Assembly: GCA_946480605.1 (NCBI GenBank)
Contig: CAMLKW010000002.1
Span: 11,083-75,082, forward strand
Origin: an uncultured Roseateles sp.
GTDB lineage: Bacteria > Pseudomonadota > Gammaproteobacteria > Burkholderiales > Burkholderiaceae
Direction of reading: 5' to 3'
Length of the DNA: 64,000 nt
Below are positions 18,441 through 27,636 of this stretch, one piece after another; position 1 is the first letter of the stretch; each line of letters opens with the position of its first letter. Both the position numbers and the translations under genes were made by a program. Under the pieces are notes generated by a model, which was not told the DNA's origin, searched no databases, and saw nothing but the letters and a program-made list of their open reading frames with translations.

Positions 18441-18962
18441 ATGGACGACCTGGACCAACGGATTGCGCATGCGACCGCAGCCATATGCCCGCAGTTCATA
18501 TTGCTACCTGTTCAAGGACAGCCTGCTGCGTTCCGTGAGCGCGTCTATTGCTATGAGCTCTATCACCAGCTTCGCAAGGATTGGCCCGATGGCTCGCCCT
18601 TCGAGTTGAACGGCGAGGTAGACAAGGCCGGCCATAGGCTTCTACGACAGTGGCAGGCTGACAGGTGCAAGCCGGACTTCTTGGTGCACACCCCCGGAAA
18701 TATGGATGGCAACTTCGCCGTCATCGAAGTGAAGCCTTGCCACGCAAGCGCGAAGGCCATCAGGAAAGACCTTGCAACGTTGGCGCTGTTCTCCACTGAA
18801 GAAATTGGCTACGAGAGGGCCATCTATCTTCTGTACGGAGAACGGGCAGAACACATGGCTCGTCGCGTGCGACAACAAGTCGCGAACGTGCCTGGTTCCG
18901 ACGGCGTCGAAATCTGGATTCACCCCCAAGCCTTCCGTCCTGCATCGCGCTGGCTCGGATAG
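18441..18962 (+). CDS. Small PD-(D/E)XK-like protein upstream of the retron genes
   Basis: 173 residues from the ATG at 18441. ELNGEVDKAGH, then KPDFLVHTPGNMDG and AVIEVKPCHA give an E...D...ExK layout typical of restriction-nuclease folds. It lies 30 bp after the helicase stop and 13 bp before the phosphoribosyltransferase gene, so it is likely to be translated with the retron genes. It could instead belong to the helicase module. No other domain is seen. Confidence 0.68.
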   Translation: MDDLDQRIAHATAAICPQFILLPVQGQPAAFRERVYCYELYHQLRKDWPDGSPFELNGEVDKAGHRLLRQWQADRCKPDFLVHTPGNMDGNFAVIEVKPCHASAKAIRKDLATLALFSTEEIGYERAIYLLYGERAEHMARRVRQQVANVPGSDGVEIWIHPQAFRPASRWLG

Positions 18963-18975
18963 AGGCACAGCATCT

Positions 18976-20211
18976 ATGCAGCCTGCCACTCAGTCCTCGC
19001 ACCTCCTGCTTACCGAGCGCGGCATGCTCTGGCTTGAGCAGTTTGCTGAGCACGACCGTGCGCTTGTACGCCAGCTCACTGAGGCCATCTCTCTCGTATC
19101 AGTCATGGAGCTCGAACGCGCTCTTCAAAGATTGGTCGAGCGTTTTTCAAGCAACTCCGCCGGCCCGCTGGCTCTCTATTCGGTCCGCGAGGTTCCCAAG
19201 AATGGCGGCCTCAACTTCCGCCATGGAGGCAATGGTCTGGACGCCGTTGCATCCGGAAGCGACATAGGTAGCGAAGGTCGTATTGCGCACATCACTCGCC
19301 AAATCTGCCGTACCCAAACATCTCAGCTTCTACGGCAGCCGGATATTGACACGCTGCTCAAGAAGCGAGTTCGGAACATCGTCGTCGTGGACGACATCAT
19401 TGGCTCCGGTGAACGAGCTCTTTCCTATCTGCAAGAGCTCTGGAAGGACCCCAGCATCAAGTCCTGGTGGTCCTACGGGAAGGTCCGCTTCACTGTTCTA
19501 GCCTACGCAGCCACGGAGGCAGGTATTCGTCGCGTTCAGTCGCACCCCTGCAAGCCCCATGTCGAGATACATCGGCACTGCCCTGTGCTGAAGAACCTAC
19601 CCTGGCGCCGTGAGCTTAAACGGAAGGTCACTGACCTGTGCATGAGGTACGCGAGGACCAAGAAGCTCAGGGGGGCTCCGCTTGGCTTTGGGCAGACTGG
19701 CGCGCTGCTCGTGTTCGAGCACGGCATTCCCAACAATGTGCCGAACATCTTCTGGGCCTATTCACAGGACCCATCGGCATGGCTACCTCTTTTTCCTGGC
19801 AGGGCAGCTACTGCAGAGATTGCAAGCGTTTTTCCAAGCGAGTTGGCTGCACGAGAACCGGTGAGCGTGCTTCTCGCCGCCGGTGCCGAGCGAATGGCGG
19901 AGGCGTTGCCGACAGTGGCAGACCGTCCACTTGCGCCGGATATGGTCGTGTTGTTGTCCCTCCTTCGTCGAGGCTTGAATCGCTTGGAGGCTGTCGCAGA
20001 TGCCACTGGAATGACCTCGACTGAATGCTCACTTCTTCTTGAGCGATGCATTGAGGCAGGCCTTGTGTCACCAAAGCGAAGGCTCACTGAAAAGGGTGCG
20101 GCAGAGCTGGCAGGGATGGCGCACGCAGCGCCCGCGCGCGGATATCGCAAGCTCCCCCTTGGCGAAGACAGCTACTATCCACGCTCGTTGAGAGGCCGCA
20201 TTGCTGGTTAG
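18976..20211 (+). CDS. Retron-associated phosphoribosyltransferase-like protein with C-terminal winged helix
   Basis: 411 residues. VVVDDIIGSGER (about 136-147) is a PRPP-binding loop of type I phosphoribosyltransferases. The last 90 residues (MVVLLSLLRRGLNRLEAVAD, then SLLLERCIEAGLVSP) look like a winged HTH. PRTase-like proteins next to a retron RT are the effector class of type III retrons (classification of Mestre and colleagues). The stop codon lies inside the predicted retron RNA. The toxic activity and its substrate are not known from sequence. Confidence 0.82.
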   Translation: MQPATQSSHLLLTERGMLWLEQFAEHDRALVRQLTEAISLVSVMELERALQRLVERFSSNSAGPLALYSVREVPKNGGLNFRHGGNGLDAVASGSDIGSEGRIAHITRQICRTQTSQLLRQPDIDTLLKKRVRNIVVVDDIIGSGERALSYLQELWKDPSIKSWWSYGKVRFTVLAYAATEAGIRRVQSHPCKPHVEIHRHCPVLKNLPWRRELKRKVTDLCMRYARTKKLRGAPLGFGQTGALLVFEHGIPNNVPNIFWAYSQDPSAWLPLFPGRAATAEIASVFPSELAAREPVSVLLAAGAERMAEALPTVADRPLAPDMVVLLSLLRRGLNRLEAVADATGMTSTECSLLLERCIEAGLVSPKRRLTEKGAAELAGMAHAAPARGYRKLPLGEDSYYPRSLRGRIAG

Positions 20212-20390
20212 CGCTGACCTGGACCCGTGTTTTCAGCGGCACTGGTTGGGGCGCGGATTGCCGCTGCCCTCTGAAATTGCCCAGGCTTTGGCGGATGCAA
20301 GACGCAACTCAAGCAACCTTCGAAGTCTCGGGCGTGACTTGCGTCTCCCCTCCGCCTTTCGACGGAGTAGATGTAGCTAGCAATGTGGTC
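20195..20390 (+). ncRNA. Predicted retron msr-msd RNA
   Basis: Paired ends a1 (CATTGCT, 20199-20205) and a2 (AGCAATG, 20379-20385) enclose the region. After a1 comes TTAGCGC, where a G in AGC could be the branching guanosine. An msr-like hairpin follows: CAGCGGC at 20234-20240 pairs with GCCGCTG at 20260-20266. The msd-like arm is long: GGCGGA (20290-20295) with TCCGCC (20351-20356), then AGACGCAA (20300-20307) with TTGCGTCT (20339-20346), then TCA/TGA after a C-C mismatch. It overlaps the end of the PRTase gene and the RT start codon. Boundaries are predicted by eye. Confidence 0.72.
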
Positions 20391-21567
20391 ATCTCAACAC
20401 TATTTAAAGCGTGGCCTCGAGCTCGGTCGAAGCCCGGTTTTGCTGCAGGAGGCCGTCAAGCAGGGACGGCGCCTGGCGAGTCATCGACCCGATGCTCTGC
20501 CGATACTCTTTACCCTTTGTCATCTTGCCAAGCGCACGGGCGTTCCCTACGCCTCGTTGAGGGCGTACGTCACTCGAAAGGCCATTGAGCCTTATCGGCG
20601 GTTTCGCATTCGGAAGCGCTCCGGTGGCATCCGCCGCATCTGCGTGCCGGAGCCGACCCTAGGCGCGGTGCAAAGCTGGATTGCGGACCACATCCTCCAG
20701 CGAGCGGCTGTCCACCTGGCAAGCCACGCCTTCAAGAAGGGCGACAGCATCGCGCGCTGCGCCGAGGTGCATGCCGGCGCCCGTTGGCTCATAAAGATGG
20801 ACATTGCCGACTTCTTCGGCAGCGTCAACGAAATTGATGTCTTTCGGGTCTTCGTGCGGTTGGGCTACAACCGACTGGTCTCCCTGGAACTCGCCAGAAT
20901 CTGTACCGAGCTGCCGGCGCAATCCGCGAAGTACGCGCTTCGCAATTGGCAACGCCACTACCTGCGGCATGCGATTCCAGAGTACAGCCAGCAGTTCGTT
21001 GGCCGCCTCCCCCAAGGAGCTCCCAGCAGTCCGATGCTCGCGAACCTCACCATGGTCGGCACGGACCAGACGTTGACTGAGATTGCCTCACGGTTCGGGC
21101 TCGTCTATACCCGGTACAGCGATGACCTCACGTTCTCGACCGTCGGAGAGTTCGACCGCGCCCGTGCCTACGCACTTGTGGAAGAGGTAGCAGGTGTGCT
21201 GAAGGCACGTGGGCTATACCCTAACCGCGGCAAGACCACAGTAGTTCATCCCGGCGCTCGCAGACTTGTCTTGGGCCTACTTGTCGATGGGCTTGCGCCC
21301 CGTCTGACTCGTGAGTTTCGCGACAACCTGAGGCAGCACCTTCACTACCTCGAGAAGTGCGGCATTGAGGCGCATGTTCGAAGGCGCGCGTTCGAGTCCG
21401 CAGGTGGCCTCTATAGGCATCTTCGAGGTCTGCTTGACCATGCTCGCGCAGTTGACCCGGTGTACGCCGCGCCGTTACTCCAGCGGCTTGAAGCCTTGCC
21501 CTGGCTGGGCGGCGCGCAAGCGACGGTCGAGCAAACCCCTGCGACGGCGCCACCTTCCAATCAGTGA
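20383..21567 (+). CDS. Retron-type reverse transcriptase
   Basis: 394 residues. RT motifs in order: catalytic Asp in IKMDIADFFGSV (about 138-149), RLPQGAPSSPMLANL (208-222), YSDD (245-248) and LVLGLLVDG in the place of the retron VTG motif. CAEVH (126-130) sits where retron RTs have NAxxH. No maturase or endonuclease domain, so not a group II intron RT. It lies directly after the folded RNA and the PRTase gene. It converges with the ABC-3C operon, overlapping its last gene by 7 bp. Confidence 0.92.
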   Translation: MWSSQHYLKRGLELGRSPVLLQEAVKQGRRLASHRPDALPILFTLCHLAKRTGVPYASLRAYVTRKAIEPYRRFRIRKRSGGIRRICVPEPTLGAVQSWIADHILQRAAVHLASHAFKKGDSIARCAEVHAGARWLIKMDIADFFGSVNEIDVFRVFVRLGYNRLVSLELARICTELPAQSAKYALRNWQRHYLRHAIPEYSQQFVGRLPQGAPSSPMLANLTMVGTDQTLTEIASRFGLVYTRYSDDLTFSTVGEFDRARAYALVEEVAGVLKARGLYPNRGKTTVVHPGARRLVLGLLVDGLAPRLTREFRDNLRQHLHYLEKCGIEAHVRRRAFESAGGLYRHLRGLLDHARAVDPVYAAPLLQRLEALPWLGGAQATVEQTPATAPPSNQ

Positions 21568-23522
21568 TTAACGGGAGGCAACAGGTCTGGCCACTCCTCC
21601 GGAACCAGCGACGGTGGCTTGGTCCAAGGCTTCTCAACGAGGGCGTTCTGAAACCAGTCATCCCTTAGATTGGCGTGCTCCGTGACGATAATCTGGAAGC
21701 CTGGAACTTCCTTTTGGGTGAAGTACAGCAAGAACGCGAACAAGCGTCGCACCGCGGACAAGTCGGCGTCTTCCTCGGTCTTCTCGATAGTGCCGTCGCC
21801 CTTTTCGATGTCCTCCGATGGGAAATAGACCTGCGTCGGCTGGTCGATGAGGAGGAAGCGCGGGATGGGACGGTCGTTCTTCGCGGCGAACCAGTGAAGC
21901 GCTAGTAGTGCCGAGAGGTGATAGGCCAAGTGGTTCTCGCCGCCGCCAGTGCGACTCATTGGCACGAATCGCTCTGGTCGGTCAAAAACTACGGTCATCC
22001 GCGCAAGGTCGAGCCTGACAGGGACGTCCTTAAACTCAGCTTCAAACTGCGCAATGAATCGGAAGACCTGCGCCGAGATGTTGCTCAAGATAGATGTCAG
22101 CCGCTCCTGGCTGTTGTCCGCATCAATCTTGCCCTCCAGGTCGTCTACCTTTGCCTTGAGCCGGCGATGCTCGGCCTCCCGCTCCAGTAGTTCCTTGTTC
22201 GACACCAGGTTCTCAAGGAACAGGCTGATGCGTCCAACGACACGAGCTGCCGCGTTGTTCCGAGACCCCATCTGAGCCAGAAGCTCGTTCGCAGAAATTG
22301 CAGCGGCAAGCTCCACTTCCTTATTCTCGATGCGTTGGGAAAGGTCCCCAATGTTCTTCTCGAGGTCAACGACGTAAGCATCCAGCTTTGGCTTCTCGCC
22401 CACGACAACCTTTAGCTCCTCGTCGAGACTGCTCAGCTCCGCAAGCAGCACTGCCGCCAGCGGCGATTCCATAGCCAGGTTCTGCTCGCAAAAGGGCCAT
22501 TGCCACTCGCCCGTGGAAGGATTCTTCGGAAAAGCCTTGATAGATGCGAGGCGGTCCCTTTGCTCAGAGGCTTCAGTCTCGAAGCCACCGGCTTTCCTCG
22601 CGTACTGACGCGCCGAATCAACCCGAGCCTGCAACTCGCGGCGCTCGCTCCGCAGGTCCCCAATTTCCAGCTCCAACCGACCCATGCGACCACTGTCGGC
22701 ATCCGGTACCGATGTAGGCTTCCACTGAAGCGCAGGACGCAGCATGGCCACCAGGTCGCTGTTGTCTGTCTGCGCGGTCAGACTCTGCAAGACACCTACT
22801 GCCTTCGCTTCCGAGTAGAGGCTGATAGCCCTTTGCTGCGCGACATCTATGGTCTCGCGTGCCTGTTCTAGAAGCTTCGTTGAGATTTTGAGGTCCCGCT
22901 GTGCAGCGCGCAGCTTTGCCTCAAGTTCAAAGCGCTCGCTCGATGAAACCCCAAGCAGAATCGGAAGCGTGTCGCGGATGGTCTGCGGCTGGAAGCTCTC
23001 ATTCTGTCGATAGAACAGCTGGTCCTTGTTCGCCACAAGTGTCTGCTTCTGGAACAGATAGAAGTGTGTGTGCTTGATGTTGGCGTCGTAGCTCGCCCGC
23101 GAGCTGTTGGTAGGCACGTCGGTCCGATTCTCTGGAATCCCAAGCAGTCGGGACAAAAGCGACTCGACCGCCTCATCGTCGGTGCTGGCGACGAGCTCGT
23201 TCATCTCCGGAATGGCGACGGATGCACCGCGTCGGCACATAGCCAAGCTACAGCTCTCCCCTCCGTTAGGCGGGGTTGGCTTGGCGACCAGAACTTGCTC
23301 GTGGGCGAACTGAAAGACCACGGCAAACCACGCCACCTTGTCGCGTATGACGCCTTCCGGGACATTGAAGGTCGACCGCCCCATGCAGTATTCAATGATG
23401 TCGGAGAGGGCTGACTTGCCGGTAGAAGAGCGACCGGTGATGACGTTCAGACCGTCCAACTTAAACGTCACATCGCGACGGTCACCTTCCTTGCTGTAGA
23501 TGTGCAGAGACTTGATTTTCAA
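21561..23522 (-). CDS. ABC-3C SMC-like ATPase (DUF3732)
   Basis: 653 residues. Walker A GRSSTGKS (about 30-37) near the N-terminus, a long coiled-coil middle (ELEIGDLRSERRELQARVD, then KVDDLEGKIDADNSQE) and a C-terminal ATPase half with the FLLIDQPTQVYFPSE Walker B region. DUF3732 proteins are the SMC-like component of three-gene ABC-3C defence systems. A PFCEQNLAM stretch (F-C) lies where a zinc hook could be, but only one Cys is seen. Overlaps the middle-component gene by 4 bp. Confidence 0.87.
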   Translation of the reverse strand: MKIKSLHIYSKEGDRRDVTFKLDGLNVITGRSSTGKSALSDIIEYCMGRSTFNVPEGVIRDKVAWFAVVFQFAHEQVLVAKPTPPNGGESCSLAMCRRGASVAIPEMNELVASTDDEAVESLLSRLLGIPENRTDVPTNSSRASYDANIKHTHFYLFQKQTLVANKDQLFYRQNESFQPQTIRDTLPILLGVSSSERFELEAKLRAAQRDLKISTKLLEQARETIDVAQQRAISLYSEAKAVGVLQSLTAQTDNSDLVAMLRPALQWKPTSVPDADSGRMGRLELEIGDLRSERRELQARVDSARQYARKAGGFETEASEQRDRLASIKAFPKNPSTGEWQWPFCEQNLAMESPLAAVLLAELSSLDEELKVVVGEKPKLDAYVVDLEKNIGDLSQRIENKEVELAAAISANELLAQMGSRNNAAARVVGRISLFLENLVSNKELLEREAEHRRLKAKVDDLEGKIDADNSQERLTSILSNISAQVFRFIAQFEAEFKDVPVRLDLARMTVVFDRPERFVPMSRTGGGENHLAYHLSALLALHWFAAKNDRPIPRFLLIDQPTQVYFPSEDIEKGDGTIEKTEEDADLSAVRRLFAFLLYFTQKEVPGFQIIVTEHANLRDDWFQNALVEKPWTKPPSLVPEEWPDLLPPVNH

Positions 23523-24007
23523 GGCCGAACTCCCAGGGTCGTATACACAGTGACTCGGTCGTCAATGCGTGCAAACTCTTTGCCGATAAAGCGGGCAACC
23601 CGCTGACATGAAATGGACTCCGAGGTACCCACGTCGGACTTCCGCACAAGATTGGGTACCGTCTGGACGCGACCGTTGTCATCTATTCGTATGCACCCAC
23701 GCTCGACGAGCATGCCGAAGGCCTCAAGTGCAAATGGCAGGAGATTTGTAGCCCTTGCAGGCAGTCCGACAAGGAGCTTCGGGTTGGATTCAACTACTCT
23801 GAGAAAGTAGCTTCTGTTGCCCTTCTCGAGGGTCTGCCGTGAGTCTTTGTGCAGGCATAGCGGCAATACCAAAAGCGCTAGAGAAAAAGGCATGCCTCGG
23901 AGGTCGATTTCCTCGTATCCATGCAGCGCCTTGAACAGGACAAGACCGCAGAACGCTGGATTGAATAGGTTCCTTACCTCGAAAGGTCGCTCGTTCCACG
24001 GCCTCAC
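23519..24007 (-). CDS. ABC-3C middle component
   Basis: 162 residues. RPFEVRNLFNPAFCGLVL at the start and a helical body fit the small middle component that links the effector to the SMC-like ATPase in ABC-3C systems. It starts with GTG in a GTGA overlap with the upstream gene and overlaps the next by 4 bp, so the three genes are translationally coupled. Assignment leans on both sequence pattern and position. Confidence 0.78.
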   Translation of the reverse strand: MRPWNERPFEVRNLFNPAFCGLVLFKALHGYEEIDLRGMPFSLALLVLPLCLHKDSRQTLEKGNRSYFLRVVESNPKLLVGLPARATNLLPFALEAFGMLVERGCIRIDDNGRVQTVPNLVRKSDVGTSESISCQRVARFIGKEFARIDDRVTVYTTLGVRP

Positions 24008-25218
24008 TTCGTCGCCCCTATCGCCTTTTCAAGGCGCGTCAAGAAGTGCGGATGCCAATACACCTTCGGCGGCGGTCCAAAGTTGGCAAGAATGTGGAAG
24101 CCACCGCGCACCACATAGGGCTCTACAACCCGCTCGCGAATACGTAGCGAGGAGATGTTGCCGCTTTCCAAGTCCGCCCAAAGGTAGAGCGCACGTCCTG
24201 CCTTCAGCAGCACGTCCTCTGCGCTTGCATCGTCGAGCTCCTCGAAGACCACGTCTCTATATCGTGACCACTCGTCGACAAGGCGCTCCTCGTGCTGCTC
24301 AAGTTCTCCGGTAACCAGCAAGTACTCTCGCGCCCAGGAAGAGCGTTGCTCCCACGCCCTGTAGTAGTCAAGAATCGCGTTTCGAATTCGCTCAGAAGAG
24401 ATGCCAATTGCTCTGAGCTGCCGCACAAACTGTCGCGGGTCGCTATCAGCATCCACGCCTTCTGCTGGCTCTGCGCGTCTGAACGTGATGGGCAGGTTGT
24501 CGGCTTGGTATTCGGCTGAGATGGATGAGAGCTTGTCGTCTAGCTCTATGCCGCTAAGCGCTTCGATGCGCTTGCCTTCTAGCAAGCTCACAATCTCATT
24601 GTTCCACCAGCCTTCGAGCCGTTCGAACACGGCGTCGCGGTGTTCGCGCCTAGTGCTACGCATGCGAGCCTTTACAAGCGCCGGGATGTCGCCGATGCGA
24701 GGCGTGGCATCGAAGATGACTATTCGAGCGAAAAAGTCTTCCTGCTCTTGTTCGCTCAGCTTCTTGAACTCCTCGCGAAGCAATTCACTTAGCTTTGATT
24801 CCGACGACGCTAGCGCTTTGAGCGCCTCCGCTGCCACATCACCTCGTTCCTCAACGGCAGCGCCATCAACTAGCCGCTGCAGGAAAGATGTGTCGGACAC
24901 CGTCGCCGTGGTGAACAGATAAAACTGAAGGTTTGCAGCAACACGGCCGTCGCGCTCATACCTCGACAGCCAGATGCGCACAGATTTCCAGAAGTCGGTC
25001 GAAAGGTCCGCTAGGCGGTCTCCCTCCGCTTTGTGCTTCAGCGATGCAAGCGTTTTCCCGCCTGCGGCTGCAACGAAGTCGAGGTCGTCGTCCTTCTCGA
25101 TGAAGACCGAGGTATCTCCAGGAGCCTCAATGAGCCGCAACAGCGCAAAGCGCGGTTGGAAGATATAGCCGAGCCCCTGCGCACCCGCAGAAAACTGGTC
25201 ACCTGAACTACTCGCCAT
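24004..25218 (-). CDS. ABC-3C effector with N-terminal nuclease-like domain
   Basis: 404 residues from the ATG at 25218, preceded by GGGAGGAG; the longer frame lacks support. Residues 15-65 (LGYIFQPRFALLRLIE, EKDDDLDFVA, TLASLKHKAEGD) give an E-D-LxxK pattern like Cap4/DUF4297-type endonuclease domains. The C-terminal part (VWADLESGN, VYWHPHFLTRLEK) matches ABC-3C C-terminal domains with a His-rich VYWHPH tail. First gene of the operon. Killing by DNA cleavage is inferred. Confidence 0.78.
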   Translation of the reverse strand: MASSSGDQFSAGAQGLGYIFQPRFALLRLIEAPGDTSVFIEKDDDLDFVAAAGGKTLASLKHKAEGDRLADLSTDFWKSVRIWLSRYERDGRVAANLQFYLFTTATVSDTSFLQRLVDGAAVEERGDVAAEALKALASSESKLSELLREEFKKLSEQEQEDFFARIVIFDATPRIGDIPALVKARMRSTRREHRDAVFERLEGWWNNEIVSLLEGKRIEALSGIELDDKLSSISAEYQADNLPITFRRAEPAEGVDADSDPRQFVRQLRAIGISSERIRNAILDYYRAWEQRSSWAREYLLVTGELEQHEERLVDEWSRYRDVVFEELDDASAEDVLLKAGRALYLWADLESGNISSLRIRERVVEPYVVRGGFHILANFGPPPKVYWHPHFLTRLEKAIGATK

Positions 25219-25493
25219 GCAGCTCCTCCCTGAGAGAACTGATTTGTCCCCAGAGACCGCACAGTCTTCGAGCAGGTGCGCTACTGCAGCTCGGGTCAAA
25301 CGTCCCCGGCCACGCTGCCGTGCCTCTTACCGCCAGTCCTGGGTGTTATTTTCGGGCGGACTATAAGTCGACTGCTACAGCGCTGGAAGGGCTAGATGGG
25401 TGCCGGGGCGGCAATACGGTGAAGGGCAGGCCACATGCTCGACCATCGGCTGCAAGCGCCCTTTTTGACCTCGCCGCTGGCTATGCTGCCGTC

Positions 25494-26345
25494 ATGAAGG
25501 AACAACAGATTCAAGAGTTGCTCGGCTGGCTGCTGACGCCGGAGCGGGTTGCACCGGACCGCATTCCTCGTTCCGGTCCACGAGCCGAGGCGGTTGACTG
25601 CTACTGCGTAATGATTCCAATGGATGGCCAGCCGTATCTCATGCTCCGCGCGGTAGAGGATGGCTCGGTAACCGCGGACGAATGGAGCGGCACTAGCTTC
25701 GACGCGCCTCGCCGGTTGCCGATGTCTGACATTCAGGCTGACCAAGTCGTGGTGACTCACTACCTGGGGACGGACGAGTTGGATTTCGTTGGGCTACGCG
25801 CGTTCCAGCGAGCACGACGACTACCGCTGCCATACATCTTGCGACGACTGCGGCGCGGCCGAAACCGCGTAGGCCAATGGCTGTTCAACAAGCGCGACCT
25901 TGAGGCCGGTGCACGGTTGGCTGTCCTGCGCCAGGTGGTTCACGCCGTAAGCGATGGGGCTCAAGGCATGGATGCCTTCGCACTGATGAGCATCAGACAT
26001 GGAGACAGGTGGGCGGGGCACCCTGGCTGGCAGGCGCATCACCGCGCGTTGAATCGCCAACTGGATGGGCTCGTTGATACCGGAGAACTCCGGCGGGCAG
26101 ATGACGGTGTTCGCTTCGTCCCCACCGGCCAGGCATACCGAACGCTTGAGGAGAGCGATGACACCGACCGCAAGCACCGCGACAACTTCCGGCTGCAGCT
26201 GGCCATTGGACTTCTGACGCTCGTCGGGGCGTTCATGGGTGCAGTCCAAGCCAATGTGGTCAAGCTGCCCACGCTGATTGACCTGACGAACGGTACGACT
26301 TGTGCGTCGGATAAGGACGGGGCCACACCGTCGAACGCGAAGTAG
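25494..26345 (+). CDS. Hypothetical protein with one membrane segment
   Basis: 283 residues from the ATG at 25494, which gives a cleaner start than the longer frame. The N-terminal 200 residues are soluble (LLGWLLTPERV, WLFNKRDLEAGARLAV) and unrecognised. A single hydrophobic helix (LAIGLLTLVGAFMGAV) lies about 35 residues from the C-terminus. It diverges from the ABC-3C operon. A stand-alone defence or membrane effector is possible but not supported by any motif. Confidence 0.6.
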   Translation: MKEQQIQELLGWLLTPERVAPDRIPRSGPRAEAVDCYCVMIPMDGQPYLMLRAVEDGSVTADEWSGTSFDAPRRLPMSDIQADQVVVTHYLGTDELDFVGLRAFQRARRLPLPYILRRLRRGRNRVGQWLFNKRDLEAGARLAVLRQVVHAVSDGAQGMDAFALMSIRHGDRWAGHPGWQAHHRALNRQLDGLVDTGELRRADDGVRFVPTGQAYRTLEESDDTDRKHRDNFRLQLAIGLLTLVGAFMGAVQANVVKLPTLIDLTNGTTCASDKDGATPSNAK

Positions 26346-26562
26346 CGTTTTGGCTCCCGTCTCGTGAGCGCAGCCGGCCGCCCTTGCACGCTTCCGGCGC
26401 ATCGGGTTGCAAGAGCCCCCGGCTGATGGCAAACTCGACCTGCGTCGAACCGGGAGGTTCGACCCGCGTGTACCAATTCGGACCGCATAGCCAGGAGCTG
26501 AGCACTGGCGCCCGCAGCGATGCAGATAAAGCAAGCACGGGGACTTTCCACCAGGAGTCCTT

Positions 26563-26919
26563 ATGCCATCAAGAATCTGCATCCTTCGTCGACAAGCTTT
26601 TCGCCTTCAGCACGGCATGTGCTGGTACTGCAGGTCGCCCATGTGGCTGGCGTCGCCGCTCGAACTCCAGACGTTCGTCCCTAGCCAGGCCGCCGCTTAT
26701 CGCCTTCGGTGCACGGCCGAGCACCTGATTGCTCGCAGTCATGGCGGCAAGAACACATCCGCCAACATCGTCGCCGCCTGCTATCACTGCAATCACACGC
26801 GGCACACACGAAAGCAGCCGCCAGAGCCGGAGCGGTACCGCGATGAAATCGGCCAGAGGATGGCGCGTCTCAGCTGGCACCCGCTCTGGGTACACGCCGC
26901 TGCCTCCGCCGCTCCTTGA
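26563..26919 (+). CDS. HNH endonuclease
   Basis: 118 residues, with an AGGAG RBS before the ATG. CWYCRSPM gives the first Cys pair. The HNH core is AEHLIARSHGGKN followed by NIVAACYHCNHTR, with the second Cys pair. The size is that of small stand-alone HNH nucleases. No partner gene is obvious. It lies between the hypothetical membrane protein and the H-NS-like gene. Confidence 0.88.
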   Translation: MPSRICILRRQAFRLQHGMCWYCRSPMWLASPLELQTFVPSQAAAYRLRCTAEHLIARSHGGKNTSANIVAACYHCNHTRHTRKQPPEPERYRDEIGQRMARLSWHPLWVHAAASAAP

Positions 26920-26999
26920 GCCTTCGGCCGTTCAAGCGGGACCAAGGGGACAGCTACAGGTCCAGGGCCATCGTCGCGTGATAGTCAAAGAGCGCAGTG

Positions 27000-27482
27000 T
27001 CAGGCGAGAAGGAAGTCTTCGAGCTTCTTGCCGGCTTCGATAGCTGCTCGCAACCAACGCGGCTGACTACCTCGCCCGGTCCACGTGTTGCCGGTCTCGT
27101 CCTTGTACTTCGGAGCAACGGTGATGCCCTTTGCAGGGCTGACCTTCTTGACGGTCGTGCCTGCATCCTTTGCGGTGGCAGCCTTCTTGGCCGGGGCAGC
27201 TGCCTTTGCCGGCTTTGACGTTTTCACTGCTTTGACCGGCTTTGCCCGGCCAACCTTCTTCGCAGCCTTCGCGGCCGCCTTGCGCGGTGCGACTGCGCGC
27301 TTACCTACCGAAGACTTGGGGCCGCTACCGGAGCCAAAAATCTGCTCGGCCGTGATGCCGTAGTGCGCTATCGCTTCTTTGATTTTCGCGATGACGCCCT
27401 GCGCCTCTTTCTGCAGAAGAGCTTGCTCCTGCGCCTGCAGCTTGGCAATTTGCTCACGAATTTGGTCTACGGTCTTGGCCAT
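27000..27482 (-). CDS. H-NS family nucleoid protein
   Basis: 160 residues. N-terminal coiled-coil dimerisation region (REQIAKLQAQEQALLQKEA), a long Lys/Ala-rich linker (about 55-120, with repeated KPAKAA-type units) and the H-NS DNA-binding motif (YKDETGNTWTGRGSQPRWL). The linker is longer and more histone-like than in enteric H-NS but common in Burkholderiales. An H-NS homologue on a transposon probably silences cargo genes. Its own gene stands alone, followed by a small gap. Confidence 0.93.
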   Translation of the reverse strand: MAKTVDQIREQIAKLQAQEQALLQKEAQGVIAKIKEAIAHYGITAEQIFGSGSGPKSSVGKRAVAPRKAAAKAAKKVGRAKPVKAVKTSKPAKAAAPAKKAATAKDAGTTVKKVSPAKGITVAPKYKDETGNTWTGRGSQPRWLRAAIEAGKKLEDFLLA

Positions 27483-27636
27483 CGGGCACTCCGAGTTTGG
27501 TTGCTCGGCAGTCTAGTCTTGGTCTGGAACTGCTGATGTCTCGTGCAGCCCATGCCGCTCATTCGCTAGTTCGGCCGCCACACCGAGCGCCGGCGCAGAG
27601 GCAGGTTTTCGCCCTCTGGACCGGGGACCGCCTGCG

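Noticed and set aside
20383..21567. Group II intron maturase or diversity-generating retroelement RT
   Set aside because: No maturase/endonuclease domain and no template-variable repeat pair were seen; the RNA fold and PRTase neighbour fit a retron.
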